DNA of 64,000 bases. Origin: Megamerina dolium. Its lineage: Eukaryota; Arthropoda; Insecta; Diptera; Megamerinidae. The stretch lies in contig OY978525.1 of the NCBI GenBank assembly GCA_963854835.1, forward strand, positions 25,567,253-25,631,252. Direction: 5' to 3'. Below the pieces are notes generated by a model that ran no database searches, had not been told where the DNA came from, and was given only the letters and a program-made list of their open reading frames with translations. The position numbers were made by a program, and so were the translations under genes. Positions 36,380 through 46,600 of the stretch are shown piece by piece (positions within the stretch are counted from its first letter, which is position 1; each line of letters starts with the position of its first letter).

Positions 36380-36576
36380 GCTGCCATAAAAAACTAATAG
36401 AGCTCTCAAAAAGAGCTCAGAAAAGTTATGTCTCAATGGTCCTGCCGTTCGGAACCGCCTAGTATAAGTAGGTCCCTTCTAATATTGGCCAAAATTTAGC
36501 ACGCACAACAATTTTGAAAGAGAAGCTCGGCCAAAGAGCCCTTCGGGGCTTAAAAGTGACAGATTTATTTTTTTCT
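36380..36576 (+). mobile_element. SINE, headless copy (S5)
   Basis: It starts at CTGCCATAAAAAACTAATAG and contains GAGCTCAGAAAAGTTATGTC, CCGTTCGGAACCGCCTAGTA and the 3' stem-loop AGAGCCCTTCGGGGCTT, ending in GATTTATTTTTTT. The tRNA-like head is absent. Confidence 0.8.
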
Positions 36577-36577
36577 T

Positions 36578-36715
36578 TTGAAAGGTGCCCACTTGTCGGC
36601 CAGCAATTGACAAATCTGCCGGGAGTTAGAACTTGCTATGAAGAAGCTCTATGACAAAGCTGAGAAAAATTTGTGTCACTAGGGCTCTGCCAGCCGAAAC
36701 CAACGAAATAGAAAT
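36578..36715 (+). mobile_element. SINE fragment (S6), directly behind S5
   Basis: The body only: CGGCCAGCAATTGACAAATC, TGCTATGAAGAAGCTCTATG, CTGAGAAAAATTTGTGTCAC, then CTCTGCCAGCCGAAACC. Head and 3' stem-loop are missing. Confidence 0.65.
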
Positions 36716-36839
36716 AATATAAGCAATAAATTTCGATAGTATTAACATACATATGACTCCACTAATATCAGTTTGGGGCGGAAAAACAAGCCTAGCGGCT
36801 GAAATTATAAATAGTATATATGATCCCGATAATGACGCA

Positions 36840-37500
36840 ATCGATTATATACCATTTTGGTTTTATCGAAATCGAAAGGCATGCTAGCGATTATAGCGAT
36901 CGCCCAGAAGTTAAAGACCGACCACAAAACAATTTTAAACTATCTGTATGAAGGTGGCTTCAAAACGAAGCTCCATATTTGGCTGCCACACGAATTGGTG
37001 CAAAAAATGGCCAAACGGAACGATAGCAACCACTTTTTCAAACGGATGGTGACTAAAAATGAGAAATGGATCGTATAGGAAAATACTGTGCATAAATGAT
37101 CGTAAATTAAATTAAGAAGAATCGGTGCTCCACATTTTGTGGGACTGGAAAGAAGTCATTTAATATAAGCTGCTTCCAAATGGATATACACTGGGTTTTG
37201 GGGCTTTGGTGTGAACAATTGAACTATTTGATTGACCAAACGCAGTTCGAATGGTCCAACAAGAGGAGTATTGTATTTCATTAGGACAACATTAGACTTT
37301 TTCCCGAAGGTTGGTGGGGAAGTCTTGATGCGCCCACTTAAGTCTGGACCTAATACCAAGCGATTACCATATTTATCGCAAGAAGACTTCCTTAGTGATA
37401 AAAAAAAAATTGGCCATCAAGAGAAGATTGTGAAAATGGTTTAGTTAAATTTATCACCAATAGGATCTAGTTCCGAAACCACGATCTAGCAAAAAATATA
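36840..37500 (+). pseudogene. Mariner (mori-type) transposase remnant
   Basis: Degenerate Tc1/mariner transposase. From 36857 the frame gives TILNYLYEGGFKTKLHIWLP and FFKRMVTKNEKWIV, where the family has 'VTGDEKWI', so the first catalytic Asp is Asn. About 37275-37295 reads VFH-stop-DNIRL (family VFHQDNARPH, second Asp kept). About 37335-37365 reads LSLDLIPSDYH (third Asp kept). The C-terminus has QEDFLSDKK then REDCENGLVKFITN. At least three frame changes and several stops are needed to read it. No terminal repeats were found. The copy at 40.37 kb matches its C-terminus. Confidence 0.8.
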
Positions 37501-38625
37501 AAACACAAATTTAAGATTTAAAAATATATTCGATTCTATATACATATGTGTTTTATTTCACTGTTATTTAAATTTTGATTAGTATTTGTTATATAAATTC
37601 GATATGGAACCCTCTTAGTATGCAAATTTTTTGCCACTACTGTATCTATATCTATAGCGTGTTTGTGGCGTACGTGCTTCAACCAACAACAACAACAACA
37701 ACAAGTCAACATTTCTGTTTCCAGAGAATTCACAAACTTGTTGAAAGTTAAAAGGAAGAGAGAAAAAAAAATTAATACTAATTAAAAAAAAAAATATAAA
37801 AAATTAAATTACAAAAATTAATATGATACAAAAAATATATAAAATAACAGAAAATTTTGTGCATACAAACAAACTTTTTTGCGATCAACAAATTGAATAT
37901 GGTAGAAGCGAAAAACCAAGAAAAAAATTATTTTTTCTTCAATCATCCCAGTCAGTCGGTCGGTCACTCAGTTCACTGTAGTCATAATTAACCACAAGAA
38001 AACAACAATAATAACAACAAAATGCAATCAAATGCATTCAGTAAGTTAGTCGAGTTGCTGTTGTTGTTGCAGTTGCATTTGTACAAATGACAGCGTCATC
38101 ATCAGCAACAACAGCAACAGCAAAGTAGTAGCGGTTGAAGGTGAACAAGAATATAAAACTTTTTTTTTTTGCTTTTGTAAATAAAATCAATGTTCATTTT
38201 TTTAATATAGATAAACATATAAATGCATGCGTGATTTTTTGTTATTACAAAAAAAATAATCTATACATGCATATATTGAACTTGTTTGCTAAAACTGGTT
38301 AATAGCGAAGGATTGCCGGTGCATCGTACCACATTATTACAAGGACTTTTTGCGACGTGATTTGAGAATTTATTTTTGATTTTGTATTTTTTTTTTTATG
38401 AAATAAAAATAAAAATATATTGTATTTTTATGGAATTTTTAGAGCTATTTTTTTCTTCTTTGTATTGAAAATGTTGATTCAATTTGAAACGATCAAATAG
38501 ATGAAATTTTATATTTGGTAAAGGTTATGTAATTGAAAGAGCAACAATTTTGAACATTGGCAAATATCTTTTTTGTGGATATAATAAAGCAATTTGAAAT
38601 ATTTATATTGTTCTTAAAGCCACGT
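37501..38625. other. Non-coding stretch with CAA/GTT repeats
   Basis: CAACAACAACAACAACAACA lies near 37683-37702 and CAGCAACAACAGCAACAGCA at about 38103. T-runs lie near 38161 and 38389. No gene was seen. Confidence 0.5.
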
Positions 38626-38629
38626 TATA

Positions 38630-39990
38630 CCCCCAAGGACAAATTTTTCATATTTCACATATCTTTTAGTTCAAAATTGCTATTTCAAAGTTTATTGATA
38701 CGAAAAATGCAATTTTGATGTTTATTTTGTTCTGAATCTGATGCTAGGTGGCGCTGCTAAACACCATTCTTTTTTTTTGGAGTACAAAGTGGTTTTAAAT
38801 GAAAAATGTTAAACTTCGTAGTTTTTTAATATGAGAACTTCAGTTTTTAAGTTCATTTTGTACAGAAAACCTACTCTAACCTACTCTAGATGACGCTACT
38901 GTACAATTTTTTCATATTTCAAGTATTTTTAAGAAAAAATTTTTGAATTCCAAGGTTTCTTTGTTATAAAGAATCCAGTTTTGAGATTTATTTTGTTTAA
39001 AAAACCGACTCTAGATGTATTTTTGAATAATCAATTGCTTTTAAGTGTATTTAACATGACAACTTCACAGTATTTTGATATGCAGCATCCAATTTTAATA
39101 TTCATTTTAATCTAAAACCCAAGCTATATAGCGCTGAAGTACATTTTTTCATTTTTCAGATGTTTTTGAATGAAAATATGTTCATTTCAAAGATTATTGA
39201 CACTAGGAATCGTGTTTCGATGTTAATTTTGTTCTAAAACCTACACTGGATGGCGCTGTATTATAGTTCTTAATATTTAACGTCTTTTTAAGCATAAAAA
39301 TGGCAATTTCATAGTTTTTTGAAAAAGTGATCATCTGGTCTCATTGTTGTTTTGTTCTAAAACATATCCAAAAATGGTCAAAAATGGCCCCTTAGAAGTT
39401 CCTTGACACGAATAATCTAGTATTCATGTTTATTTTGTTCTAGACTCTACGTTAGATATTGGTGTAGCACAATTTTTTTACATTTCAAGTATTTTTCAGT
39501 GACAAATTGCCATTTCAAAGTTTTCTGGAACCATGAATCCAGCTGGATTGCGTTTCAGGACAATTTTTTTTTTTTCAAAATTCAAGTTCTTTTGTAGAAA
39601 AATGTTAATGTTTTTTGAAATGCGGTATCCAGTTTTGTGATTGTTTGGTTCTAAAGCGTATGCTGGGTGGCGCAGTAGTACAGATTTTTCTAAATATTGT
39701 AGATTTTACGTATTTGTTAATGAAAAATTTATAAATCAATGATTTTTGATGTTTATATTGTTCTAATGCCTCCGATAGTTGGCGTCGTATTATAATTTTT
39801 TTATATTTCTAATATTTTGAAGTTAAAATCTGTTACTTCAAAATTTTTCGAAACCAGGAATCCCAGTGTGATATTTATTGTAGTAAAATATTTTCATATT
39901 TCACATATTTTTGAATGCAAAATGGCTATTTGAATGTTTCCAGAAATCAGAAATACCTTTTTGATGCATATTTTACACCAAATGCTCAAG
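38630..39990 (+). repeat. Tandem array, family D (about ten units)
   Basis: A TTTATTTTGTTCTAAAACC block followed by TCTAGATGGCGCTG recurs near 38721, 38861, 38987, 39101, 39221, 39345, 39428, 39636 and 39756. Between come CATATTTCAAGTATTTTTA and CCATTTCAAAGTTTTTTGA. Spacing is mostly 114-140 bp. The unit at 38861 has GTTCATTTTGTA, which is also the family C anchor. Confidence 0.8.
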
Positions 39991-40365
39991 ATATACTTTC
40001 AAAATATGCGCGGAATTTTCCAATATATATATTTTGTTGTTGTTCGTGGTAAAACCGGCGCAACCTATTGTATCTATGCAATTTTATTTGCAAGTATCTC
40101 TTGTTCATATTTGTAATAAGACAAGCCAATCAATACCAATAAACATTCAATGTTTAATTAAATGACTTCTGTTGACAACGTTAACTGACAATTAATATAC
40201 AAGTTTATATAAGCCAATGTATACCCTGCATTCGAGACGATGGTATATTCATTTCTGTAAATCGCTTATAACTCTGTCTATAAGAAGTCGATTTAAATGG
40301 GTACTGGTTTGTTGCCAAGGCGAAATAACGGTGTCAAAAATAGTAACTACCACATCCGAATTGAA

Positions 40366-40545
40366 TAATATGGCCACTAACCTGGTACAATTATATTTAT
40401 TTAATATGTGTACCGCCTTATTTTCTTTGAAAATTAAGTTTACATCAAGAACAGATTGTGAAAAGCGCTTAGTCGAGTTTTTCATCAATAGACACCAGGA
40501 CTTCTAGGAGAGAACCATTATAAAGTTTCCTTGCAATAAATTATA
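40366..40545 (+). pseudogene. Mariner (mori-type) transposase C-terminus
   Basis: In one frame: MATNLVQLYLFNMCTALFSL, where the family has 'SPDLAPSDYHLFRSM', then FTSRTDCEKRLVEFFINRHQ. After one stop (QDF-stop-ERTIIKFP) it corresponds to 'FYERGIMKLPE'. The catalytic third Asp position is changed. It shares the 'DCE..LV.F' segment with the remnant at 36.84-37.50 kb and is likely the same subfamily. The upstream part is gone. Confidence 0.65.
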
Positions 40546-40739
40546 AAAAAAAACAGTGTAGATATATCTGACTCAAATCGAACAATACGAGCCATGTTAA
40601 GTAAAGTCTGGAAATGAATGGATGGATTTATTTTTCCCCAAGGCAATATACATATGTTAGATATGTAAATTCTATTTCAAATTTATTATCAGGCGCTTAT
40701 ATTTGGTACATTGATTCATTTCTTAGAGACTAACAATTA

Positions 40740-41160
40740 AGTTGAAAATTGTCGTACCACGCCCATTATTTTCCTTAGCTCCCATAGAAAGTCAATATTT
40801 AGACCCTATCAATGATATCGCTATATTTAACATAAAAAATCAATAAAATACAGAAATATTTGGAGGGTGAGTCCATATTTTAGACATAGACCATTTAATG
40901 AAAAATGTATATGCCACGCCTATTATTTGATATAGCTCCCATACAAAGTGAGGTTTTTAACCCACTAATTAATGTCCCTGTATTCGACTAAAAAGTGATT
41001 ATGTGACAATCATATTGGTACTCTGTTTTATATTTTAATGATGAAATATTTGGTGAAAAATTGTAGTGCCACACATTTAGTTGCAAAGAAATATGGGCGT
41101 GATGCGCCTACCATTTCACCATACAATTACACAGTTTTTATAGTTTTATCACATGCAGGG
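40740..41160 (-). repeat. Family A units, minus orientation
   Basis: ACCACGCCCATTATTTTCCT and TAGCTCCCATAGAAAG at about 40756-40794 and GCCACGCCTATTATTTGATA then TAGCTCCCATACAAAGTG at about 40913-40951 are reverse-complement A anchors with a spacing of about 157 bp. They point away from the large A array that begins at 41285. Confidence 0.7.
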
Positions 41161-41263
41161 TTCTTCTAAGCCGTTTGAGGCCGTCTGAAATAAACTTATT
41201 TGTTTGTCTTTTGCATTTAATCGATAGAAAAGAACATAGATAATAAAAAAAAATCTCCTTACA

Positions 41264-41279
41264 GTCGGCAGGGGCCGAC
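41264..41279. repeat. 6-bp-stem hairpin next to the A element
   Basis: GTCGGC (41264-41269), loop AGGG, GCCGAC (41274-41279). It is GC-rich in very AT-rich DNA and lies 5 bases before the terminal repeat at 41285. Confidence 0.6.
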
Positions 41280-41284
41280 CAAAC

Positions 41285-42788
41285 TATACCCTGCATATGT
41301 AGAAACAATTTCGAGAAACTATTTTTGCATATACTATTAATTTACACCCGAAATATGGTTGACTTTGACGAAGTAAAAGGATTTTAAGATAATTCCGAGG
41401 CTTAGTATGGGAGCTATATAAAAAGTGGGCGTGGCTTACCACTTTCTAGTAAATCCAATTAATTTTTCAATGTTAATCCACACCTTAAATTTGGTGTCCT
41501 ACGTTGAATAGTTTCTAAGTTATGGTGGCTAACATTTTTGTTTAATTTCCTCAACTTTGTATGGGAGCCCCAATACGAAGTGGGCGTGGTACGCTGATTT
41601 TTCGCCAGATTATTTCCGACTACGATATTAATTTAAGTGTCAATTATGGTTATTGTAGACATAAGATTGCCTAAGTTACAGCTGTTTCAATTTAAAATTT
41701 GTATTGGGGCTACGATAAACACTGGGCATGGTGCGCCCATTTTCTGTGAGCCTAGTTGCTCGAACAATACTAATCCATACCCTAAGTCTCTTTGTCCTAG
41801 GCTAAATGGTTTGTAAGCTATGGAGCTTAAAATTTTAGTTTAATTCACTCGACTTTGTATGGGAGACCCATGAAGGAGTGGGCGTGGCACACTGATTTTC
41901 TGCCAGATTTTTGCCGACTACGATATTAATCTAACTGTCTATTATGGTTATTCTAGACAGAAGATTGCCGAAGTTACAGCTGTTTCAATTTAAAATTTGT
42001 ATGGGGGCTACGATAAGCACTGGGCGTGGTGCGCCCATTTTCTTCTGTGAGCCTAGTTGCTCGTACAATACTAATCCACACCTTAAATCTCGTTATTCTA
42101 CGCTGAATAGTTTGCAAGTTATAACCGGTAACATTTTTTTTAATTTCCGCAACTTTGTATGGGAGACCCAAAAAGGAGTGGGCGTGGCACATTAATTTTC
42201 TGCCATATTATTTCTGACTGCCGTGTTAATCTAAGTGTCAATTATGGTTATTCTAGACAGAAGATTGTAGAAGTTACAGCAGTTTCAATTTAAAAGAAGT
42301 ACAGACACTTTGTATGGGAGCTACGCTAGAAAGTAGGCGTGGCTCACCCACTTTTGGCGAGGTTATATAGTAGTATAATATAACTCTATGTGCCAAATAT
42401 TGTTGTCCCAAGTGGTATATTGTGTGAGTTATAGCAAGTTAAAGATTTTGAAAATTTCGAGGTTAGTCGCTTTGAATGCTTGGTGTGGGCGTGGTTATTG
42501 ACCGATCATGCCCAATATCAATCCCCTCCGTACCCTTGGATCATAGATTACTTATGCCAAATTTCATCGAAATAGCTCAATATTTACTCAAGTTATCGTG
42601 CGAACCAGCCAGGTGACAGACAGACGGACGGACGGACGGACGGACGGACGGACATCGTTAAATCGAAAATTTAATCGACGCTGATCACGAATATATATCC
42701 ATGTCTATATCTCCGGAGATTCCTTCAAGTGGACACAAACATCTGACCGAAATGAATATACCATGCATATTGCATTATGCAGGGTATA
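41285..42788 (+). mobile_element. Non-coding element with TATACCCTGCAT ends, built on family A tandem repeats
   Basis: The left end TATACCCTGCATATG and the right end CATTATGCAGGGTATA are inverted copies. The interior is an array of seven A units; the TATGGG anchor lies at 41406, 41560, 41702 (TATTGG), 41858, 42000, 42158 and 42313. Alternate units are more alike than neighbours, giving a two-unit period of 298-300 bp. Towards the right end come a (GACG)n tract (42615-42653) and a unique block AATCGAAAATTTAATCGACG. There is no open frame of note. The whole looks like a non-autonomous DNA element or a Helentron-like element with internal tandem repeats. Confidence 0.75.
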
Positions 42789-44325
42789 ATAAAAGCAATT
42801 AAAAAAAAAATCTTTTATAATCAAGTGTAACAACGTCACTACGAATATCAACAATTAAAACAGAATAAATAAAATGAAATAATAATAGCAATTACAATAA
42901 TAATAATTATAAAAAATATACTAAAGATGAAGAAAAGATTTTGCTCAAATTTATATAAAAAAAAACAAGATGGATATAAGCGTTAATATAATTTTCTCTA
43001 TAATATGTATGCTATTTGCTTCAGTGGGCACTTAGTATTTGCATCAAAATCAACATGAGTATGTCTGATAGAGGGCCATGTATGTATGTACGTTGCAATT
43101 AATTCGCAATTTTTACTCTTCGTTATATATTTTTTTTTTTTAATCTATCTCTTTCTCTCTCTGTCTCTCTCTCTCTGTATGTTACACTCTCGTCTTCGCT
43201 TTAAATACAGCTACTAGGTAGAGCTACTTTCATTGCTCCCATTCTCATTGCATAGTTTTTATTTAATTTAAAATGTAAAGAATGCAAGAAAATGAGAACA
43301 ACACTTGACTTGAGACTTGTTTCTATGGATGAATGTGTATGTGTGTGTATGGGTGTGTGCATGTGTTTGTCGCAAATGACTGACATGCGAATGGTGATTA
43401 TTTGCTGTAATAATGGCAGAATTAAAACCAACGAATAAGAATAAGAAGAAGGTGAAAAATTGCAACAATCCTCGATCAAGTAATGACAACAAGACAAGAA
43501 AAACTTGTACATGAAACAAGTGTGAACAGCAGAATCGTCGTAAAACGTGTTCTACTATCTGCATATACAAGCACATACTCATATCTAGGTATCTATACAT
43601 TTGTAGTTGTTGGAAAAAAACGCTTCACCGAGTAACATAGATACAATTCTATTATATATTATATACCTAGACACATATCATAGATACAACACAAGCACGT
43701 AAATAGCGCATAGATACATTTCTATCTACAAGCAAAAATGTGTACATACGTGCTTTTTATTTATTGCAATTGTTTCTAATTGTATTGCTTTTATTATTTT
43801 TTTTTTTTTTGTTTTTCGTATGTATGTTTATTAGTTTTCATTCGTTCAACGTTCGCTGTGATACGTCACACATACCACATATTCCGAGATAGCAGCTCAG
43901 ATAAGATTTGTATACACATGCGATCGAGTGTATCTCATAGTTATGGTATATACAATAGATACACTCACATGAATATTTGTTTATAATAATATAGTTGGTT
44001 GGTTTTGGCGTTATGGTTTTGAATTTATGGCATTTTTACTTTTCAAATATTATTCTTTTAATTATTTTGCTTTTCACCAGAACAACAAGAACGAAAACAA
44101 ACGTATTTAATCAATGAACGCACTCTGCTCATTCCAATCACTCCCTCAACTAATAGATAATGTTGTTTTTATCGCATCAATTTTGGAATTACCAGAAAGA
44201 AAAAAAACCTATTCTAATACTATCACCATGAATAAGCAAATTATATACTACCACGGGTATTATTACATGAAAATTATAAAGATATCGAAGTGAAAATTTG
44301 TGCATGAGATTAGTTTTCTCAGAGA
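42789..44325. other. Non-coding stretch with CT and GT microsatellites
   Basis: A CTCT/GTCT tract lies at about 43149-43176, a GTGTATGTGTGTGTATGG tract near 43334, and a T-run near 43797. The open frames at 43201-43600 come from these tracts. No gene was seen. Confidence 0.5.
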
Positions 44326-44329
44326 ACTA

Positions 44330-45355
44330 CTATAGTTGAAAATTTTAGTGATCGGATAAAAACTACGCATACCTCCCATACAAGGGTATGCTTTCGAATG
44401 ATGATTTCAACAGTTTGTGTACGAAAATATACAGATATCAAACTGAAATTAAATGTATGAGATTATTTTTAGCACATAACCAAAATATTATATAAAGTGG
44501 CAATAAACAGATGAAACCCACACCTACCACCCATACAAAAACATGCTTCCGCACATCTTTTCACATCTTGCGTAAGCAAATATAAAGATATCGAATTGGA
44601 ATTTAGTATATGAAGTTTATTCGATCGGAAATTCAATATATTTAAAAAGTATAGTAATCGGATAAAACCTATGCCCAATTTACATATAAAAATATGCTTC
44701 CGTGTACTTATTTTCACATTTTGAGCACAAAAATATAAAAGATATTGAACTGAAATTCAGTAAATGTGGTTAGTTTTACCAGAGAACATACATATTTAAA
44801 AATCTTAGCAAACGGATAAAACCGACGCCTACCTTTTATATAAAAACACGTTTTCATATGCTTAATTCCACATTTTGCGCACGAAAACATAAAAATATTC
44901 AACTGAATTTCAGTATATAAGTTTATTTTTTTTAAGGAATAGATATATTAAAAAATCATAACAATCGGATAAAAACCACGACTACTTTCAATATAAAAGT
45001 ATGGTTATGTATGCATTATTTGACACTTTTTATATGAAAATATAAAGATATTGAATTGAAATTCATTATATAAGGTTAATATAATCAGAGAAAAAATGTG
45101 TTATAGTAATCGTAGTAATCGGATAAAAGCCACGGCTATCTCCCATACAAAAACATGCTTCCGTATGCTTTATTTCAAGCTTTGCGCACAAAAATATAAG
45201 AATATCCAAATGAAATTACGTTTAGTTCTATCAGAATATTAATATTTTTGAAAATGGTCGTAAGCGGATAAAAATCACGCCTACCTCACATACAAAAGTA
45301 TGCATTTTGAGCACCAGAATATTATGCAAGCAAGCTAAAATTCGGTACATACAAT
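44330..45355 (-). repeat. Tandem array, family B (minus orientation, about seven units), interrupted by a mariner
   Basis: Reverse-complement B units: ACTACGCATACCTCCCATAC, CACACCTACCACCCATAC, CGACGCCTACCTTTTATA, CCACGGCTATCTCCCATAC and TCACGCCTACCTCACATAC, about 150-160 bp apart. The array stops at CGGTACATACAATTA, where the mariner terminal repeat begins. Confidence 0.85.
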
Positions 45356-45356
45356 T

Positions 45357-46600
45357 AACAGGCTTTTCAATAAGTGTATAGGATGACACATAGATGGCGT
45401 TACTAGAATTTTTTCCATATGATTTCTATTGAGTTCTATCCTTCAAACGACACGTGTATAAAATTGACAACAATCTGATAATTGGTTCGTGAGTTATAGC
45501 ATTTTGTGTGAAGCAACTTTTGTTATTGAAAAACAAAATGGATAAAAGTGAATTTCGTGTTTTGATAAAGCATTGCCTTTTTGATGAAAAAAAAAATACA
45601 GTGGAAAAGAAACAATGGCTCTTGATAAACATTATCCGGACTCTGCTTCATCGAGATAAATGGTAGAAAAGTGGATTGCTAAATTTAAACGAGGTCGTAC
45701 CAGCACAAACGATTCAAAACGCAGTGGACACCTAATTGAGGCTGTTATTCCAGAAAACATCAAAAAAATCCACAATTTGGTTATGAACGATCGCAAATTG
45801 CAGGTGCACGAGCTAGCTGACATTGTAAAGATATGAGATAGTAGTGTTTTTTACCATTTTACACGAACATTTGCGTATGCGAAAGCTCTGTGCAAGCTGG
45901 GTGCCGCGTGAGCTCACAGTCGACAAAAAACAACAATGTATCGATGCTTCAACGGAGTGTTTGGCGTTGTTAAACCGCAATAAAACCGAATTCTATAGTC
46001 GATATGTGACAATGGATGAAACACGGCTTCAACAGTACGCACCACAATCCCACAGACAGTCAGCTGAGTGGAAAGCAGTCGACGAATCGAATCCAAAGCG
46101 AGCAAAGACGCAACAATCGGCCGGTAAGGTGATGTCGTCTGTATTTTGGGATGCGAACGGAATAATATTCATCGACTATATCCAAAAAAAGGAACCACCA
46201 TCAACAGCGACTATTATTGTGAACTTTTGGACCAATTGAAGGCTATAATCGCACAGAAACGGCCACATTATCAGACGAAAAAAGTCTTGTTTCACCAAGA
46301 CAATGCATCGTGTCACAAATCGATTTAAAACGATGGCAAAATTGAATGAATTGGGTTTCAAATTGCTTCCCCATCCACAGTATATTCCAGATTTAGCCCC
46401 CAGCGACTTTTTCCTGAATTCAGATCTCAAGTGAATGCTTTCTGGAAAGAAATTTAAGTCCGATGATGCAGTAATCGCTGAAACTAAGGCATACTTTAGC
46501 GAGAAAGAGAAATCGTACTATAAAAGTGGTATCGCCCTCGTAGGCAACTATGTTTATAAAACGCCACAGAACGAATATATTCGAAAATAGGTATAATCCA
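45357..46600 (+). mobile_element. Irritans-type mariner, right terminal repeat missing
   Basis: The left end ACAGGCTTTTCAATAAGTGT follows a TA inside the B array, as expected for mariner insertion. The transposase-like region runs from 45538 to 46590. I did not find the matching right terminal repeat (ending in CCTGT) after 46590, nor the continuation of the B array, so the right junction has been deleted or rearranged. Confidence 0.8.
45538..46590 (+). pseudogene. Mariner (irritans-type) transposase pseudogene
   Basis: It covers the family almost end to end: start MDKSEFRVLIKHCLF, then an N-terminal helix-turn-helix region (NIKKIHNLVMNDRKLQVHEL), the linker WVPREL, and the D,D34D domain. 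Catalytic Asp codons are at 46015-46017 (VTMDET), 46299-46301 (HQDNASCHKS) and 46405-46407 (LAPSDFF). The last two are 34 residues apart once a single inserted base near 46325 is allowed for. The usual Trp after MDET is Arg. The end reads SGIALVGNYV, about a dozen codons shorter than the family. Several frameshifts and stops (for example 45834-45836) make it inactive. Confidence 0.9.
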
